Shown here: piece after piece, positions 7,756 through 15,363 of the stretch
Numbering within the stretch: the stretch's first letter is position 1
Layout: the number at the start of each line of letters is the position of its first letter
From: an uncultured Ruminococcus sp.
GTDB lineage: Bacteria > Bacillota > Clostridia > Oscillospirales > Acutalibacteraceae
Assembly (NCBI GenBank): GCA_902798755.1
Contig: CADBYC010000023.1
Coordinates: 1-41,855 of the forward strand
Length of the DNA: 41,855 nt
Direction: 5' to 3'
Made by a program: the position numbers and the translations under genes
The notes under the pieces: generated by a model
What the model saw: the letters and a program-made list of their open reading frames with translations, nothing else
Database searches by the model: none
What the model was told of the DNA's origin: nothing

Positions 7756-7788
7756 ATCCCCGAGGAGAGCTCTCCTCGGGGATTTTTT
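7756..7788 (+). terminator. Terminator of the dockerin protein gene
   Basis: A perfectly self-complementary 28-nt palindrome (7756-7783, GAGCTC at its centre) followed by a run of T (7783-7788), 32 nt after the stop. Confidence 0.95.
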
Positions 7789-7807
7789 GCAGCTTGATCT
7801 TCCCGCA

Positions 7808-8005
7808 GTCATTGCCAAGGCTTTTGTTGCTTCTCGCAACTACTAAATGAAACGGAAGTGTCGGTTCTCCTCTTTGTGAGGAGTTGTCCAAATCTTTGAT
7901 TTGACTAACAACTCCCATGCAACAGCGCTCCAAGAGCAGGCTATGCCTGCGATTGGCTAAGCGCCACTGGCTGGGATTGCCACGGGCTAAAGCCCTCGCA
8001 ATGAC
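7808..8005. repeat. Degraded/composite GTCATTGCGA-type element
   Basis: Begins GTCATTGCC at 7808 and ends GATTGCCACGGGC...CCCTCGCAATGAC at 8005, matching the ends of the 2699-2801 element. The middle has a partial CTCCTCTTTGTG block and unrelated inserted sequence, so this looks like an old or nested copy. Confidence 0.55.
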
Positions 8006-8063
8006 GTAGTATTGTTATATTCCGAATATTTAACGACCGCTCGGAGGGCAACCATATTTTTGC

Positions 8064-8093
8064 AAAAATAAAAGGCGGACAAACGTCCGCCTT
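8064..8093 (-). terminator. Terminator of the HPr gene
   Basis: Stem AAGGCGGAC (8072-8080) / GTCCGCCTT (8085-8093), followed on the minus strand by a T-rich run (8071-8064), 17 nt after the HPr stop. Confidence 0.9.
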
Positions 8094-8109
8094 GATCTTT
8101 TGCGTGATA

Positions 8110-8373
8110 TTATTCAGCAAAACCGGAGTTGATCAGCTCTACCAGACCCTCTACCGCGTCGGTCTCGTCGGGACCGTCAGCGAAGATCTTGATGGAGGTG
8201 CCGCCGATGATGCCGAGGGAAAGAACGCCGAGGAGTGACTTAGCGTTAACCTTTCTCTCATCCTTCTCAACCCAGATGGAGGATTTGTACTCGTTAGCCT
8301 TCTGGATAAAGAAAGTAGCAGGACGAGCGTGTAAGCCGGCTTTATTCTGAACTAAAACTTCCTTAACGTACAT
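8110..8373 (-). CDS. ptsH: Phosphocarrier protein HPr
   Basis: An 87-residue HPr, the normal length. His15 in A-G-L-H-A-R-P-A is the PEP-dependent phosphorylation site. Ser46 in N-A-K-S-L-L-G-V is the HPr kinase/phosphorylase site used in Firmicute carbon catabolite repression. Both sites are present, so it is HPr and not Crh, which lacks the His. I chose the ATG at 8373 with GAGGG upstream; the longer open frame upstream contains the promoter. It is monocistronic, with its own promoter (8429-8457) and terminator, and no enzyme I or PTS permease gene nearby. Two direct repeats upstream of the promoter suggest specific regulation. Confidence 0.95.
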   Translation of the reverse strand: MYVKEVLVQNKAGLHARPATFFIQKANEYKSSIWVEKDERKVNAKSLLGVLSLGIIGGTSIKIFADGPDETDAVEGLVELINSGFAE

Positions 8374-8428
8374 AATGATACCCTCTTTTTTCTCGAAAAT
8401 AATACAGTAACTTTTTGGTTGCTTACTT

Positions 8429-8457
8429 ATTATATCCTCGAAAACACGGCAGGTCAA
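8429..8457 (-). promoter_or_regulatory. Promoter of the HPr gene
   Basis: Minus strand TTGACC (8457-8452), 17-bp spacer, perfect TATAAT (8434-8429). Transcription should start near 8422. Confidence 0.85.
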
Positions 8458-8501
8458 CAGTCGAAATCCATTTTTGTTTTGATATCTAACAGTCGAAATC
8501 C
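8456..8501 (-). promoter_or_regulatory. Two 14-bp direct repeats upstream of the HPr promoter
   Basis: AACAGTCGAAATCC occurs perfectly at 8456-8469 and 8488-8501, exactly 32 bp apart. Their centres lie at about -40 and -72 relative to the predicted HPr start, on the same face of the helix, and the first overlaps the -35 box. This is the layout of a two-site activator or repressor; the regulator is unknown. Confidence 0.6.
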
Positions 8502-8658
8502 CGAATTCTTTTTTATTGTGCAAAATCACCAAGGTGTTGATAACTATTTGTGATTACTGCTGATTCGGTTTTGGGAAGAAGGGCAAAAAAGGGGAAATCA
8601 CTGCGTTTTTTGAGGATTCAGAGCGAGTTGGTCTGACCGCCGATCGGCTTGTCTGTCG

Positions 8659-9396
8659 CTACTCTGCGGAACGCATGATCTCTCCGGCAAGGAGGCGTTC
8701 CTTTTCCGTAAGACCGGCGGACGCGATCATATCGGGTCGCTTCTTGGCGGTTTCGATGATGCTCTGTTCCCGCCGCCATTTGCGGATATTTTCATGATGA
8801 CCGCTGAACAGGACGTCGGGGATCGCTTCACCGCGCCAGACCTGCGGCTTGGTGTACTGCGGGTACTCGAGCAGACCGTCGTAGTGGCTCTCAAGCTCGA
8901 AGCACTCGTCGTCGCTGAGGACGCCCGGTTGGAGACGCGCTAATGAATCGGTCAGCACCAGCGCGGGGAGCTCGCCGCCCGTGAGGACATAGTCGCCGAT
9001 GGAGATCTCCTCGTCCACATAGCGGTCGAGCACGCGCTGGTCGACGCCTTCGTAGTGACCGCACAACAGGCAGATGTTGTCGTAAGAGGACAGCTCCTTG
9101 AGCTTTTTCTGGGTCAGGGTCTTGCCCTTGGGGGAAAGGTAGATAAAATGGGGCTTTGCATTCGTTTGCTCACAGATGCTTTCATAGCACAGGGCGATGG
9201 GCTCCGCGAGCATGAGCATACCCATGCCCCCGCCGTAGGTGGAGTCGTCCACGCGGCGGTGCTTGTCGAGGGCGAAGTCGCGCAGCTGGTGACAGCAGAT
9301 GTCGATGGCTCCCGCTCGGCGCGCCCTGCCGATGATGCTCTCGCTGAGGACGGATTCGCACATCTCGGGGAACAGGGTGATGATATCAATCCTCAT
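8659..9396 (-). CDS. trmD: tRNA (guanine-37-N1)-methyltransferase
   Basis: Methylates G37 of tRNAs using S-adenosylmethionine, preventing frameshifting. 245 residues. The SPOUT trefoil-knot motifs are present: Y-G-G-G-M-G-M (about 54-60), L-L-C-G-H-Y-E-G-V-D (about 111-120) and I-G-D-Y-V-L-T-G-G-E-L-P (about 134-145). Its ATG at 9396 overlaps the 3' end of rimM by 11 nt, so the pair is translationally coupled. rplS, often the next gene, is absent here. Confidence 0.97.
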   Translation of the reverse strand: MRIDIITLFPEMCESVLSESIIGRARRAGAIDICCHQLRDFALDKHRRVDDSTYGGGMGMLMLAEPIALCYESICEQTNAKPHFIYLSPKGKTLTQKKLKELSSYDNICLLCGHYEGVDQRVLDRYVDEEISIGDYVLTGGELPALVLTDSLARLQPGVLSDDECFELESHYDGLLEYPQYTKPQVWRGEAIPDVLFSGHHENIRKWRREQSIIETAKKRPDMIASAGLTEKERLLAGEIMRSAE

Positions 9397-9898
9397 CGTC
9401 GAACAGTCCTTTCATTGGGTGGATATAGACCTTGTTTTCGTCAAAATCGAAACGGTCGAGGATATCGGGGATCACGGGGATATAGTAGAGCTTGCCGTCC
9501 GCCGCTTTCATCTCGTAGACGTCGTTGGAGCCTGTTTTGAGGACGTCCTTGACCGTTCCGTAAACAGCGCCGCTGTCGGCGTCGGTGACCTCAAGACCGA
9601 TGATATCCTGCACAAAGTGCTCGCCCTCGTCGAGCTTGACGTCGGCGCGGTCGATATAGAGGACCTTGCCGCGGTATTTGTCGGCTTCTTCGATCGTGGA
9701 GATACCCTTGACCGTCAGCAAGGCGATATTTTTGTGCGGACGGCAGGTGACGGACAGCGCCGTTTTGCCCTCGTCGAGCCAGAGCTTCTTGAATTTGCGG
9801 AGAAAGTCGGGGGAATTCGCCCAGCACTCGACGCGCATTTCGCCGCGGACGCCGTGGGTGCCGACGATCTTGCCGACCTCTAAGTATTGCTTTTGCAT
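9386..9898 (-). CDS. rimM: Ribosome maturation factor RimM
   Basis: 16S rRNA processing factor for 30S head assembly that binds S19. 170 residues, with an N-terminal RimM barrel (G-K-I-V-G-T-H-G-V-R-G-E at 9-20) and a C-terminal PRC-barrel (about 95-165, including N-D-V-Y-E and Y-Y-I-P-V-I-P). The start at 9898 has AAAGGA 9 nt upstream. It overlaps trmD and is read from its own promoter at 9987-10015. That is unusual, because in related genomes it follows khpA in one operon. Confidence 0.95.
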   Translation of the reverse strand: MQKQYLEVGKIVGTHGVRGEMRVECWANSPDFLRKFKKLWLDEGKTALSVTCRPHKNIALLTVKGISTIEEADKYRGKVLYIDRADVKLDEGEHFVQDIIGLEVTDADSGAVYGTVKDVLKTGSNDVYEMKAADGKLYYIPVIPDILDRFDFDENKVYIHPMKGLFDDED

Positions 9899-9960
9899 GG
9901 GATCAGATCCTTTATTGATATAGTATCATGCCATCGGCTCAAAGGCGATGGCACAGGTAT

Positions 9961-10015
9961 TTCAACAGATGAAAAACGCTGAGTATATTATAGCGAGTAT
10001 CGCGCTCCTTTTCAA
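9961..10015. promoter_or_regulatory. Overlapping divergent promoters for rimM-trmD and the K+ channel
   Basis: Minus strand: TTGAAA (10015-10010), 17-bp spacer, TATAAT (9992-9987), driving rimM-trmD. Plus strand: TTCAAC (9961-9966), 17-bp spacer, TATATT (9984-9989), pointing to the channel gene. The two -10 elements share the near-palindromic TATATTATA. Confidence 0.6.
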
Positions 10016-10090
10016 CATTTATTTGTTTTTGGCTTGCAAAGAGGACGAGGGGTATTTATAATGGGAGTAGGAAATTCACGGGAGGCGGCT

Positions 10091-10513
10091 ATGAAAGGAT
10101 TAAGACGGATCGGCAGACTGCTCGTTCGCACGGGCACGGTGAAAATAGCGATCGCGTATCTGATTTTGCTGTGTATCGGCGGCGTGGCGCTGAGCTTTAT
10201 TGAGCCGCAGGTACACGGGATCTTCGACGGCTTTTACTTTTGCTTTGTCGCGTCGACAACGGTCGGCTTCGGCGATATCGTCCCTGTGACGGTGTTGGGC
10301 AGGGCCATCACGATCATTGTGACGTTGGCGGGAATCCTGACGGTAGCGATGGTGCCCGGCGTGGTGGTCGCCTATTATACCGAATACCTGAAGATAAAGG
10401 AAAAGGAAACGGTCTCGACCTTTTTGGAAAAGCTGGAGCGGTTGCCCGAGCTGAGCCGCGAGGAGCTGACGGAGCTGTCTGACAGGGTGAAGGAGTTCAA
10501 TAAGAAGAAATAA
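10091..10513 (+). CDS. Two-transmembrane potassium channel
   Basis: A 140-residue ion channel of the Ion_trans_2 (KcsA-like) type. The first transmembrane helix is at about 19-37, the pore helix and selectivity filter T-V-G-F-G-D at 57-62, and the second helix at about 70-95. A charged cytoplasmic tail of about 45 residues follows, with no RCK gating domain. I prefer the ATG at 10091 (GGAGG 5 nt upstream); an alternative ATG at 10061 (AGGGG 8 nt upstream) would add 10 residues. It lies on the opposite strand inside the conserved khpA-rimM interval. Probably a K+ leak or voltage-insensitive channel. Confidence 0.9.
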   Translation: MKGLRRIGRLLVRTGTVKIAIAYLILLCIGGVALSFIEPQVHGIFDGFYFCFVASTTVGFGDIVPVTVLGRAITIIVTLAGILTVAMVPGVVVAYYTEYLKIKEKETVSTFLEKLERLPELSREELTELSDRVKEFNKKK

Positions 10514-10602
10514 ATTGAGCATGATCGGATCATGACGGATCGCTTGACCTCGGGTCGTTCCGATTGCGCCGTAAAGCAGATAAGAATTGAACAGACAAAA
10601 AC

Positions 10603-10628
10603 AAAGCGCACCCGCTCGGGTGCGCTTT
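10603..10628. terminator. Bidirectional terminator between the K+ channel and khpA
   Basis: Stem AAAGCGCACCC / GGGTGCGCTTT with a GCTC loop. T-rich sequence follows on both strands, so it serves both convergent genes and separates khpA from rimM-trmD. Confidence 0.9.
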
Positions 10629-10648
10629 TGTGCTATGGATGCGTGGAA

Positions 10649-10882
10649 TTAGTCGATCTCTACCATAACCTTCTCGTTCTTGCGAATAGCCGCGGAACGT
10701 GCAACAGTACGGATAGCCTTGGCGATTCTGCCCTGCTTACCGATGATTCTGCCCATGTCACCCTCTGCAACATGGATGTGGTAAACGATGGTGTCTTCCT
10801 CGTTGGGCTCGTCTACAGTTACGCTGACCGCGTCGGGGTCTTCAACAAGGCCCTGTGCAATAGTAAGAAGTAAGTCTTTCAT
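10649..10882 (-). CDS. khpA: KH-domain RNA-binding protein KhpA
   Basis: A 77-residue single KH domain with the G-R-I-I-G-K-Q-G-R loop at about 44-52. It partners with KhpB/Jag in Gram-positive bacteria and affects RNA stability, cell length and division. The ATG at 10882 has AAAGGA upstream. It follows rpsP by 38 nt, the conserved clostridial order, and is the last gene of the ylxM-ffh-rpsP-khpA operon, ending at the bidirectional terminator. Confidence 0.95.
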   Translation of the reverse strand: MKDLLLTIAQGLVEDPDAVSVTVDEPNEEDTIVYHIHVAEGDMGRIIGKQGRIAKAIRTVARSAAIRKNEKVMVEID

Positions 10883-10920
10883 AATTATGGTCCTTTCGCA
10901 ATTAATTATTAGAAATACTA

Positions 10921-11160
10921 TTAAAGAATGCCTGTGTTCTTGAATAATGCCTTTACGGTGTCGGTCGGCTGTGCGCCCTTAGCGATCCATTCCTTAACCT
11001 TATCGGCGTCTACTTTTACCTCAGAGGGTTCGGCGGTGGGGTTGTAGGTACCGATTTCCTCGATGAAGCGGCCGTCACGCGGGTAGCGTGAGTCAGCTAC
11101 TACGATGCGATAGAAGGGGTTCTTTTTCGCACCCATTCTTCTCAGTCTGATTTTTACCAT
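10921..11160 (-). CDS. rpsP: 30S ribosomal protein S16
   Basis: A 79-residue S16 with the family start [10 protein letters not shown] and [10 protein letters not shown]. It binds 16S rRNA early in small-subunit assembly. A strong AGGAGG lies 8 nt upstream of the ATG at 11160. It lies between ffh and khpA as in most Firmicutes, with an 85-nt AT-rich spacer after ffh. Confidence 0.98.
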   Translation of the reverse strand: MVKIRLRRMGAKKNPFYRIVVADSRYPRDGRFIEEIGTYNPTAEPSEVKVDADKVKEWIAKGAQPTDTVKALFKNTGIL

Positions 11161-11245
11161 GGTCTTACCTCCTGTCTTTATATAGTCTATATATATAATT
11201 TACAGTCGTAAATTATCTGAACGGATTACTCCGTGTTCAGCGTTG

Positions 11246-12628
11246 TTACATTCCCGGGAAGCCGCCGCCACCCATCGGGGGCATGCCGCCCATGCCGCCG
11301 TTATTGTTGAGCATTTTGCGAAGCTGTCTGCCCTTCTTGCCCTTCGAGGTGAACTGGCGCATCATCTTCTGGGTCTGCTCAAGCTGCTTGATCAGGCGGT
11401 TGACCTCTTCAACGGGTCTGCCCGAGCCTGCGGCGATACGGCGCTTGCGGGACGGATTCAAGAGTCCGGGGTGCTCGCGCTCGGCGGGGGTCATCGACAG
11501 GATGATCGCCTTGTTCCAGTCAAGCACGCGCTCGTTGATGTCCATGTCGTCGACCTTGTTGCCGATACCGGGGAGCTTAGAGAGGATACCCTTGATGGGT
11601 CCCATATTGCGCACCTGATCGAGCTGGTCGAGCATGTCGTTGAAGTCCATCTTGTTTTTGAGCATCTTCTGCGCGAGCTCTTCCGCCTTTTTCTGGTCGA
11701 GCTTTTGCTCGGCTTCTTCGATCAGGGTGAGGACGTCGCCCATGCCTAAAATGCGGGAAGCCATGCGGTCGGGGTGGAACATCTCGAGGTCTTCGAGCTT
11801 TTCGCCCGTACCGGAGAACTTGATCGGCTTGCCCGTGACCGCTTTGACGGACAGCGCGGCGCCGCCGCGGGTATCGCCGTCGAGCTTTGTCAGAATAACG
11901 CCCGTGATGTCGAGCAGGTCGTTGAAGGTCTTAGCGACGTTGACGGCGTCCTGACCGGTCATGGAGTCGATGGTGAGCAGGATCTCCTGAGGATGGACCT
12001 CAGCCTTGATGTTCTGAAGCTCCTGCATGAGGGCTTCGTCGATATGGAGTCGGCCGGCGGTATCGAGAATGACGATATCGTTGCCGTAGTCCTTAGCGTG
12101 TTTGATCGCTTCTTTCGCGATGGTGACGGGGTTCTCGGTGCCCATCTCAAAGACGGGAACGCCTGCCTTTGAGCCGACGACCTTGAGCTGTTCGATCGCG
12201 GCGGGACGGTAGATGTCGCACGCGACGAGCATCGGGCGGTGATCCTGTTCTTTCAGGTACTTACCGAGCTTGGCGGCGTGAGTAGTTTTACCTGCGCCCT
12301 GTAAGCCGCACAGCATGATGATCGTGGGAGGCTTGGAGGCGAACTCTATGCGGGCGTCTTCGGCGCCCATCAGATTGACGAGTTCTTCGTTGACGATTTT
12401 GATGACCATCTGAGCGGGCGTCAGACTCTCCATCACGTCGGCGCCGATCGCGCGCTCGGTGACCTTGTTGGTGAATTCCTTGGCGACCTTGAAGTTGACG
12501 TCGGCTTCGAGAAGCGCTAAGCGCACCTCGCGCATTGCCTCTTTGACGTCGGCTTCGGTCAGCTTACCTTTGTTTTTGAGCTTTTTGAACGCGTTATTCA
12601 GCTTATCGGATAAGTTCTCAAATGCCAT
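11246..12628 (-). CDS. ffh: Signal recognition particle protein Ffh (SRP54)
   Basis: The SRP GTPase that delivers nascent membrane and secreted proteins to FtsY/SecYEG. 460 residues: N domain (about 1-90), G domain with the P-loop G-L-Q-G-A-G-K-T-T near 109-117 plus D-T-A-G-R and T-K-L-D, and a methionine-rich M domain (about 300-430) that binds SRP RNA and signal sequences. The tail is rich in Gly, Met and Pro. Its ATG is 2 nt after the ylxM stop and its AAAGGAG lies inside the end of ylxM, so the two are coupled. Confidence 0.98.
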   Translation of the reverse strand: MAFENLSDKLNNAFKKLKNKGKLTEADVKEAMREVRLALLEADVNFKVAKEFTNKVTERAIGADVMESLTPAQMVIKIVNEELVNLMGAEDARIEFASKPPTIIMLCGLQGAGKTTHAAKLGKYLKEQDHRPMLVACDIYRPAAIEQLKVVGSKAGVPVFEMGTENPVTIAKEAIKHAKDYGNDIVILDTAGRLHIDEALMQELQNIKAEVHPQEILLTIDSMTGQDAVNVAKTFNDLLDITGVILTKLDGDTRGGAALSVKAVTGKPIKFSGTGEKLEDLEMFHPDRMASRILGMGDVLTLIEEAEQKLDQKKAEELAQKMLKNKMDFNDMLDQLDQVRNMGPIKGILSKLPGIGNKVDDMDINERVLDWNKAIILSMTPAEREHPGLLNPSRKRRIAAGSGRPVEEVNRLIKQLEQTQKMMRQFTSKGKKGRQLRKMLNNNGGMGGMPPMGGGGFPGM

Positions 12629-12630
12629 GC

Positions 12631-12978
12631 TCAGTCATCTCCTTTCAACATTTCTTCTATCTGCGTAAGCTGCGGAAGTATCGCTTCGCAGCCTTCGGTG
12701 TTTTTGATATCATTGATGATAGTAAGGACGGATTCATTGCGCTTGTGGCGCTTATGGTAGGCGTCCATCAGCCCGAGCTTGCTTTCGTAGTCCCGCAGGG
12801 ATTTTTCGGCGCGGTTCAGGGAGTCGCGGACGCCCTGTCGGCTGATACCGAGGAGATCCGCTGCTTCGGATAACGAAAGGTCTTCGTTGACATATAACTC
12901 GACGACCTGTTGCTGAGAGGTCTTGAGCAGCTCGCCGTAAAAATCGTAGAGCAGTGAGATATCGGTCTTGCTGTTCAT
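12631..12978 (-). CDS. ylxM: YlxM-type SRP-associated HTH protein
   Basis: 115 residues of the UPF0122/YlxM family, with a sigma-70 region 4-like helix-turn-helix (S-L-S-E-A-A-D-L-L-G-I-S-R-Q-G-V at about 35-50). In streptococci YlxM modulates SRP GTPase activity, and it sits immediately upstream of ffh in Firmicutes, as here. The ribosome binding site is weak (AGAGG about 13 nt upstream). First gene of the ylxM-ffh-rpsP-khpA operon. Confidence 0.93.
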   Translation of the reverse strand: MNSKTDISLLYDFYGELLKTSQQQVVELYVNEDLSLSEAADLLGISRQGVRDSLNRAEKSLRDYESKLGLMDAYHKRHKRNESVLTIINDIKNTEGCEAILPQLTQIEEMLKGDD

Positions 12979-13027
12979 GAAGCCGTATTCATCCTCTCTG
13001 TAAAGTAAAGAGCTTTACACTTGGGCT

Positions 13028-13056
13028 ATTATAACAGAGGACGGGGCGTTTGTCAA
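13028..13056 (-). promoter_or_regulatory. Promoter of the ylxM-ffh-rpsP-khpA operon
   Basis: Minus strand perfect TTGACA (13056-13051), 17-bp spacer, perfect TATAAT (13033-13028). The leader contains a small GTAAAG/CTTTAC hairpin. Confidence 0.9.
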
Positions 13057-13102
13057 GGCTATAGGGTGATAATTGTGCGATTTGTTAAATAAATATCTAT
13101 TG

Positions 13103-13131
13103 TTGACATTATTTCCCGACTCTGTTAGACT
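13103..13131 (+). promoter_or_regulatory. Promoter upstream of the lipoprotein gene
   Basis: TTGACA (13103-13108), 17-bp spacer, TAGACT (13126-13131). Transcription should start near 13138, about 105 nt before the ATG and before a strong terminator-like hairpin. Confidence 0.75.
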
Positions 13132-13156
13132 GAAAACAGAATCGTAATAGATAAAC

Positions 13157-13216
13157 ACGCTGTCCGTTGATATCATATGAACAAGAGCATATCACAGACA
13201 GCGTTTTTAATTTTTT
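13157..13216 (+). terminator. Leader terminator/attenuator in front of the lipoprotein gene
   Basis: Outer stem ACGCTGTC (13157-13164) / GACAGCGT (13197-13204), with an inner stem TGATAT/ATATCA. It is followed by TTTTT, AA and TTTTTT (13204-13216). It lies between the promoter and the lipoprotein start, so transcription must pass it to express the gene. Confidence 0.75.
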
Positions 13217-13242
13217 ATATATTTTTATAAAAGGAGAAACTT

Positions 13243-14316
13243 ATGAAAAGGTATGTTGCATTTTTACTGGCTGTATGCATGATTTTATCGGTCGCGGCGC
13301 TGGCGGGCTGCGGCAAGAAGGTCGTGCCGGTGGAAAACGGCAGTCCCGCTCCCGTATCGGGCGCAGAGTCGGCTGTAGACAGCGCGCCTGCTTCCGATAA
13401 CGCAGAGGCGACCGAGGCGGCTGCGGTATCGACCGTCACGCTGAACCCGACGGCGTTCACCGCGAAGGCGGGCGACTATGAGCTCAGCTTTGAGCCGATC
13501 GCTTTAGGCGGAAATACAGGCGGCTCGGGAAGCCATGACTTCTGCGGCGATTACTCCGAAGGAAAGTACTATCTTTCTGACAAGAACGCGAAGAAGGTGT
13601 TTGTTTACACCATCAACGGTACGACTGCGGATCTGGAGAAAGAATACGACACGGAGACGGGCTTTGAGAAGATTACCGCCAACCACAACGGCGATATCCT
13701 GCTCAGCCAGGGCATCTTTGAAGCGTATGAGCTGTTAAGAGACGGCAACTTTGATAAACTGCCCTTCAAGCATGATCTGGAGTGCTCCAAGAAAGAGGAC
13801 TTCGCGGTCCTGACCTGGGTCAACGCCGACCCGACCGTTATCCATAACGGCGAAGAGGGTCCGTGGGTATTTGAGAACATCAACGACGATGAAAAGCGCG
13901 TCGGCAAGCTGTCGATGGTATTTGACTGTGAGATCGTCGGCGACGACGTGCTGATCGGCGGTACCTATAAGGACAACGGCGAAGAGAATTACAGGATCGG
14001 TATCTTTGACTATGATGGTAACGAGAAGGTGATGAGCGCCGCGTCCGATCCCGTCGGCTATTCCGCTCTGTATGAGACCGACAAGGGTGTTATCTCTGCG
14101 AACGTCAGCAAGCTCTATCTCCACAGCGGCGACCTCGAGCCTGTGGGACAGATCAAGGACCTCAAGACCGAGGCGGGCTTTGACAGCGCGGACGTGTCGA
14201 CCTTCTGGGTCAAGGATTTCTGTGACGACGGCGACGGCAACCTGTTGATGCTGGTTTACGTGAAGAAAACCGACGATACGACAGAGCCGCTGCTTTACAA
14301 GGTGACTGGCTTCTAA
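13243..14316 (+). CDS. Lipoprotein, possibly beta-propeller-like, function unknown
   Basis: 357 residues. The signal peptide ends in lipobox L-A-G-C with lipidated Cys23, followed by an Ala/Ser/Glu-rich linker (about 30-70) and an extracellular domain with short repeating strands (K-Y-Y-L-S-D-K-N, D-I-L-L-S-Q-G, D-D-V-L-I-G-G-T, N-L-L-M-L-V-Y-V). That pattern suggests a WD/YWTD-like propeller, but I do not recognise the family. The ATG at 13243 has AAAAGGAG 7 nt upstream. It is monocistronic, with a terminator-like hairpin in its leader and a shared terminator with the next, convergent gene. Confidence 0.8.
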   Translation: MKRYVAFLLAVCMILSVAALAGCGKKVVPVENGSPAPVSGAESAVDSAPASDNAEATEAAAVSTVTLNPTAFTAKAGDYELSFEPIALGGNTGGSGSHDFCGDYSEGKYYLSDKNAKKVFVYTINGTTADLEKEYDTETGFEKITANHNGDILLSQGIFEAYELLRDGNFDKLPFKHDLECSKKEDFAVLTWVNADPTVIHNGEEGPWVFENINDDEKRVGKLSMVFDCEIVGDDVLIGGTYKDNGEENYRIGIFDYDGNEKVMSAASDPVGYSALYETDKGVISANVSKLYLHSGDLEPVGQIKDLKTEAGFDSADVSTFWVKDFCDDGDGNLLMLVYVKKTDDTTEPLLYKVTGF

Positions 14317-14333
14317 AAAGTTATATAAGTGAA

Positions 14334-14366
14334 AAGAGAGACTGGCCGAACGGTCAGTCTCTTTTT
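14334..14366. terminator. Bidirectional terminator between two convergent lipoprotein genes
   Basis: Stem AAGAGAGACTGGCCG / CGGTCAGTCTCTT with one G-T wobble and an AA loop. A T-run follows on the plus strand and a T-rich tail on the minus strand. Confidence 0.9.
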
Positions 14367-14373
14367 GGTAAAA

Positions 14374-15363
14374 TCATTTAGATTCGGTTTTGGTTTTTGC
14401 TTCGGTTGGCGCCTGCGTTTCCTTTGCTGCAAGTTCGACGCTGATCATGTCGGTGGCGTCGAGCGTCTCCCAGTTGTCGGCGTTCTTGATCTCAAAGGAG
14501 ACCTTGACGCTGTCGATCTCGTCGATACCGAACTCTTCCATATCGAGCTTATAGAAGGTGACGACGTCTACGGCGCGCTTGTCGGGAAGGATGGTGCAGT
14601 TCATCGCGGAGGTCATATCGTAGCCGTTGACGATGACGTCGTCGGTGCGGACGGCGATGTTCTGCTCGGTGCCGTTGTACATATATACCATCAGCTCCGC
14701 GCCGTCGGAATACGCGCGGTCGGTGTTGACGCCCTTGAGTATGATTTTGACGTCGTTCTTATCGTAGGCGGTCTGACCGTTATCGTCGCAATCGGGTTGA
14801 GGCTCCTGCTTCGCCGTTGTGGTGACGGTGATCAGGTCGGTTTTCGTGATCGGCTCATAGGTCTTTGCCTCGACGATACGAAGGACGAATTCGATCTTTT
14901 GCAGGGATCTGACCTCGGAGATCGCGAGGTTGAAGTAGGGCAGGATCATGGGGCCTGTCGCGGTTTTGCCCTCGGCGACCTCAAGGTTCATCTCGGGGCT
15001 GACCATGTAGCCGTTGACGACGGCGTAGGGCGACTGAATGATAACGCCCTTGCTGCCTTTGTTATCGATCTTGAATTTGAGTCCCGGACCTGAGATCGGG
15101 GAATAATCGATCTCTGTGAAGGTGATCGCGATATCTTTATTTTCAAATATGACCTTTTCCTCGGCGGTGGGAGCTTTGTCAAAAGAGGTGATGAAGCTCT
15201 TGAGCCCTGTGCCGTCGACCTCGTCGGGCGTAGCTGCCCGGGTCGCTTCGACCTGTGCGGTCTCGCTCGCCGCCTCGGTAGCGGGCTGCGGATCGTCTTT
15301 GTTACACGCGCAGACGGATACAGCCGCTAAAGCGCATAACATCAGACAGATGATTTTTTTCAT
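14374..15363 (-). CDS. Lipoprotein of unknown function
   Basis: 329 residues. Signal peptide with lipobox V-C-A-C (Cys20), a Thr/Ala/Glu linker (about 22-50), then two beta-rich segments of similar layout (about 65-170 and 195-310) containing I-I-Q-S-P-Y-A-V-V-N-G-Y and V-I-V-N-G-Y-D-M. This suggests an internal duplication of a DUF5067/Ig-like fold found in Firmicute lipoproteins. It ends in a Thr/Glu/Lys tail. The promoter is at 15463-15492. Function is unknown. Confidence 0.8.
   Translation of the reverse strand: MKKIICLMLCALAAVSVCACNKDDPQPATEAASETAQVEATRAATPDEVDGTGLKSFITSFDKAPTAEEKVIFENKDIAITFTEIDYSPISGPGLKFKIDNKGSKGVIIQSPYAVVNGYMVSPEMNLEVAEGKTATGPMILPYFNLAISEVRSLQKIEFVLRIVEAKTYEPITKTDLITVTTTAKQEPQPDCDDNGQTAYDKNDVKIILKGVNTDRAYSDGAELMVYMYNGTEQNIAVRTDDVIVNGYDMTSAMNCTILPDKRAVDVVTFYKLDMEEFGIDEIDSVKVSFEIKNADNWETLDATDMISVELAAKETQAPTEAKTKTESK

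Larger units (their letters stand above)
7724..8109. other. Gene-free spacer with two terminators and repeat remnants
   Basis: This 386-bp stretch between the dockerin gene and the HPr gene contains the plus-strand terminator 7756-7788, a degraded composite of the GTCATTGCGA-type repeat (7808-8005) and the HPr terminator (8064-8093). I find no ORF with a ribosome binding site and no promoter. Confidence 0.7.

Noticed and set aside
14329-15093. 254-codon plus-strand open frame
   Set aside because: Shadow of the minus-strand lipoprotein gene, which has a lipobox, promoter and terminator; the shadow has none of these.
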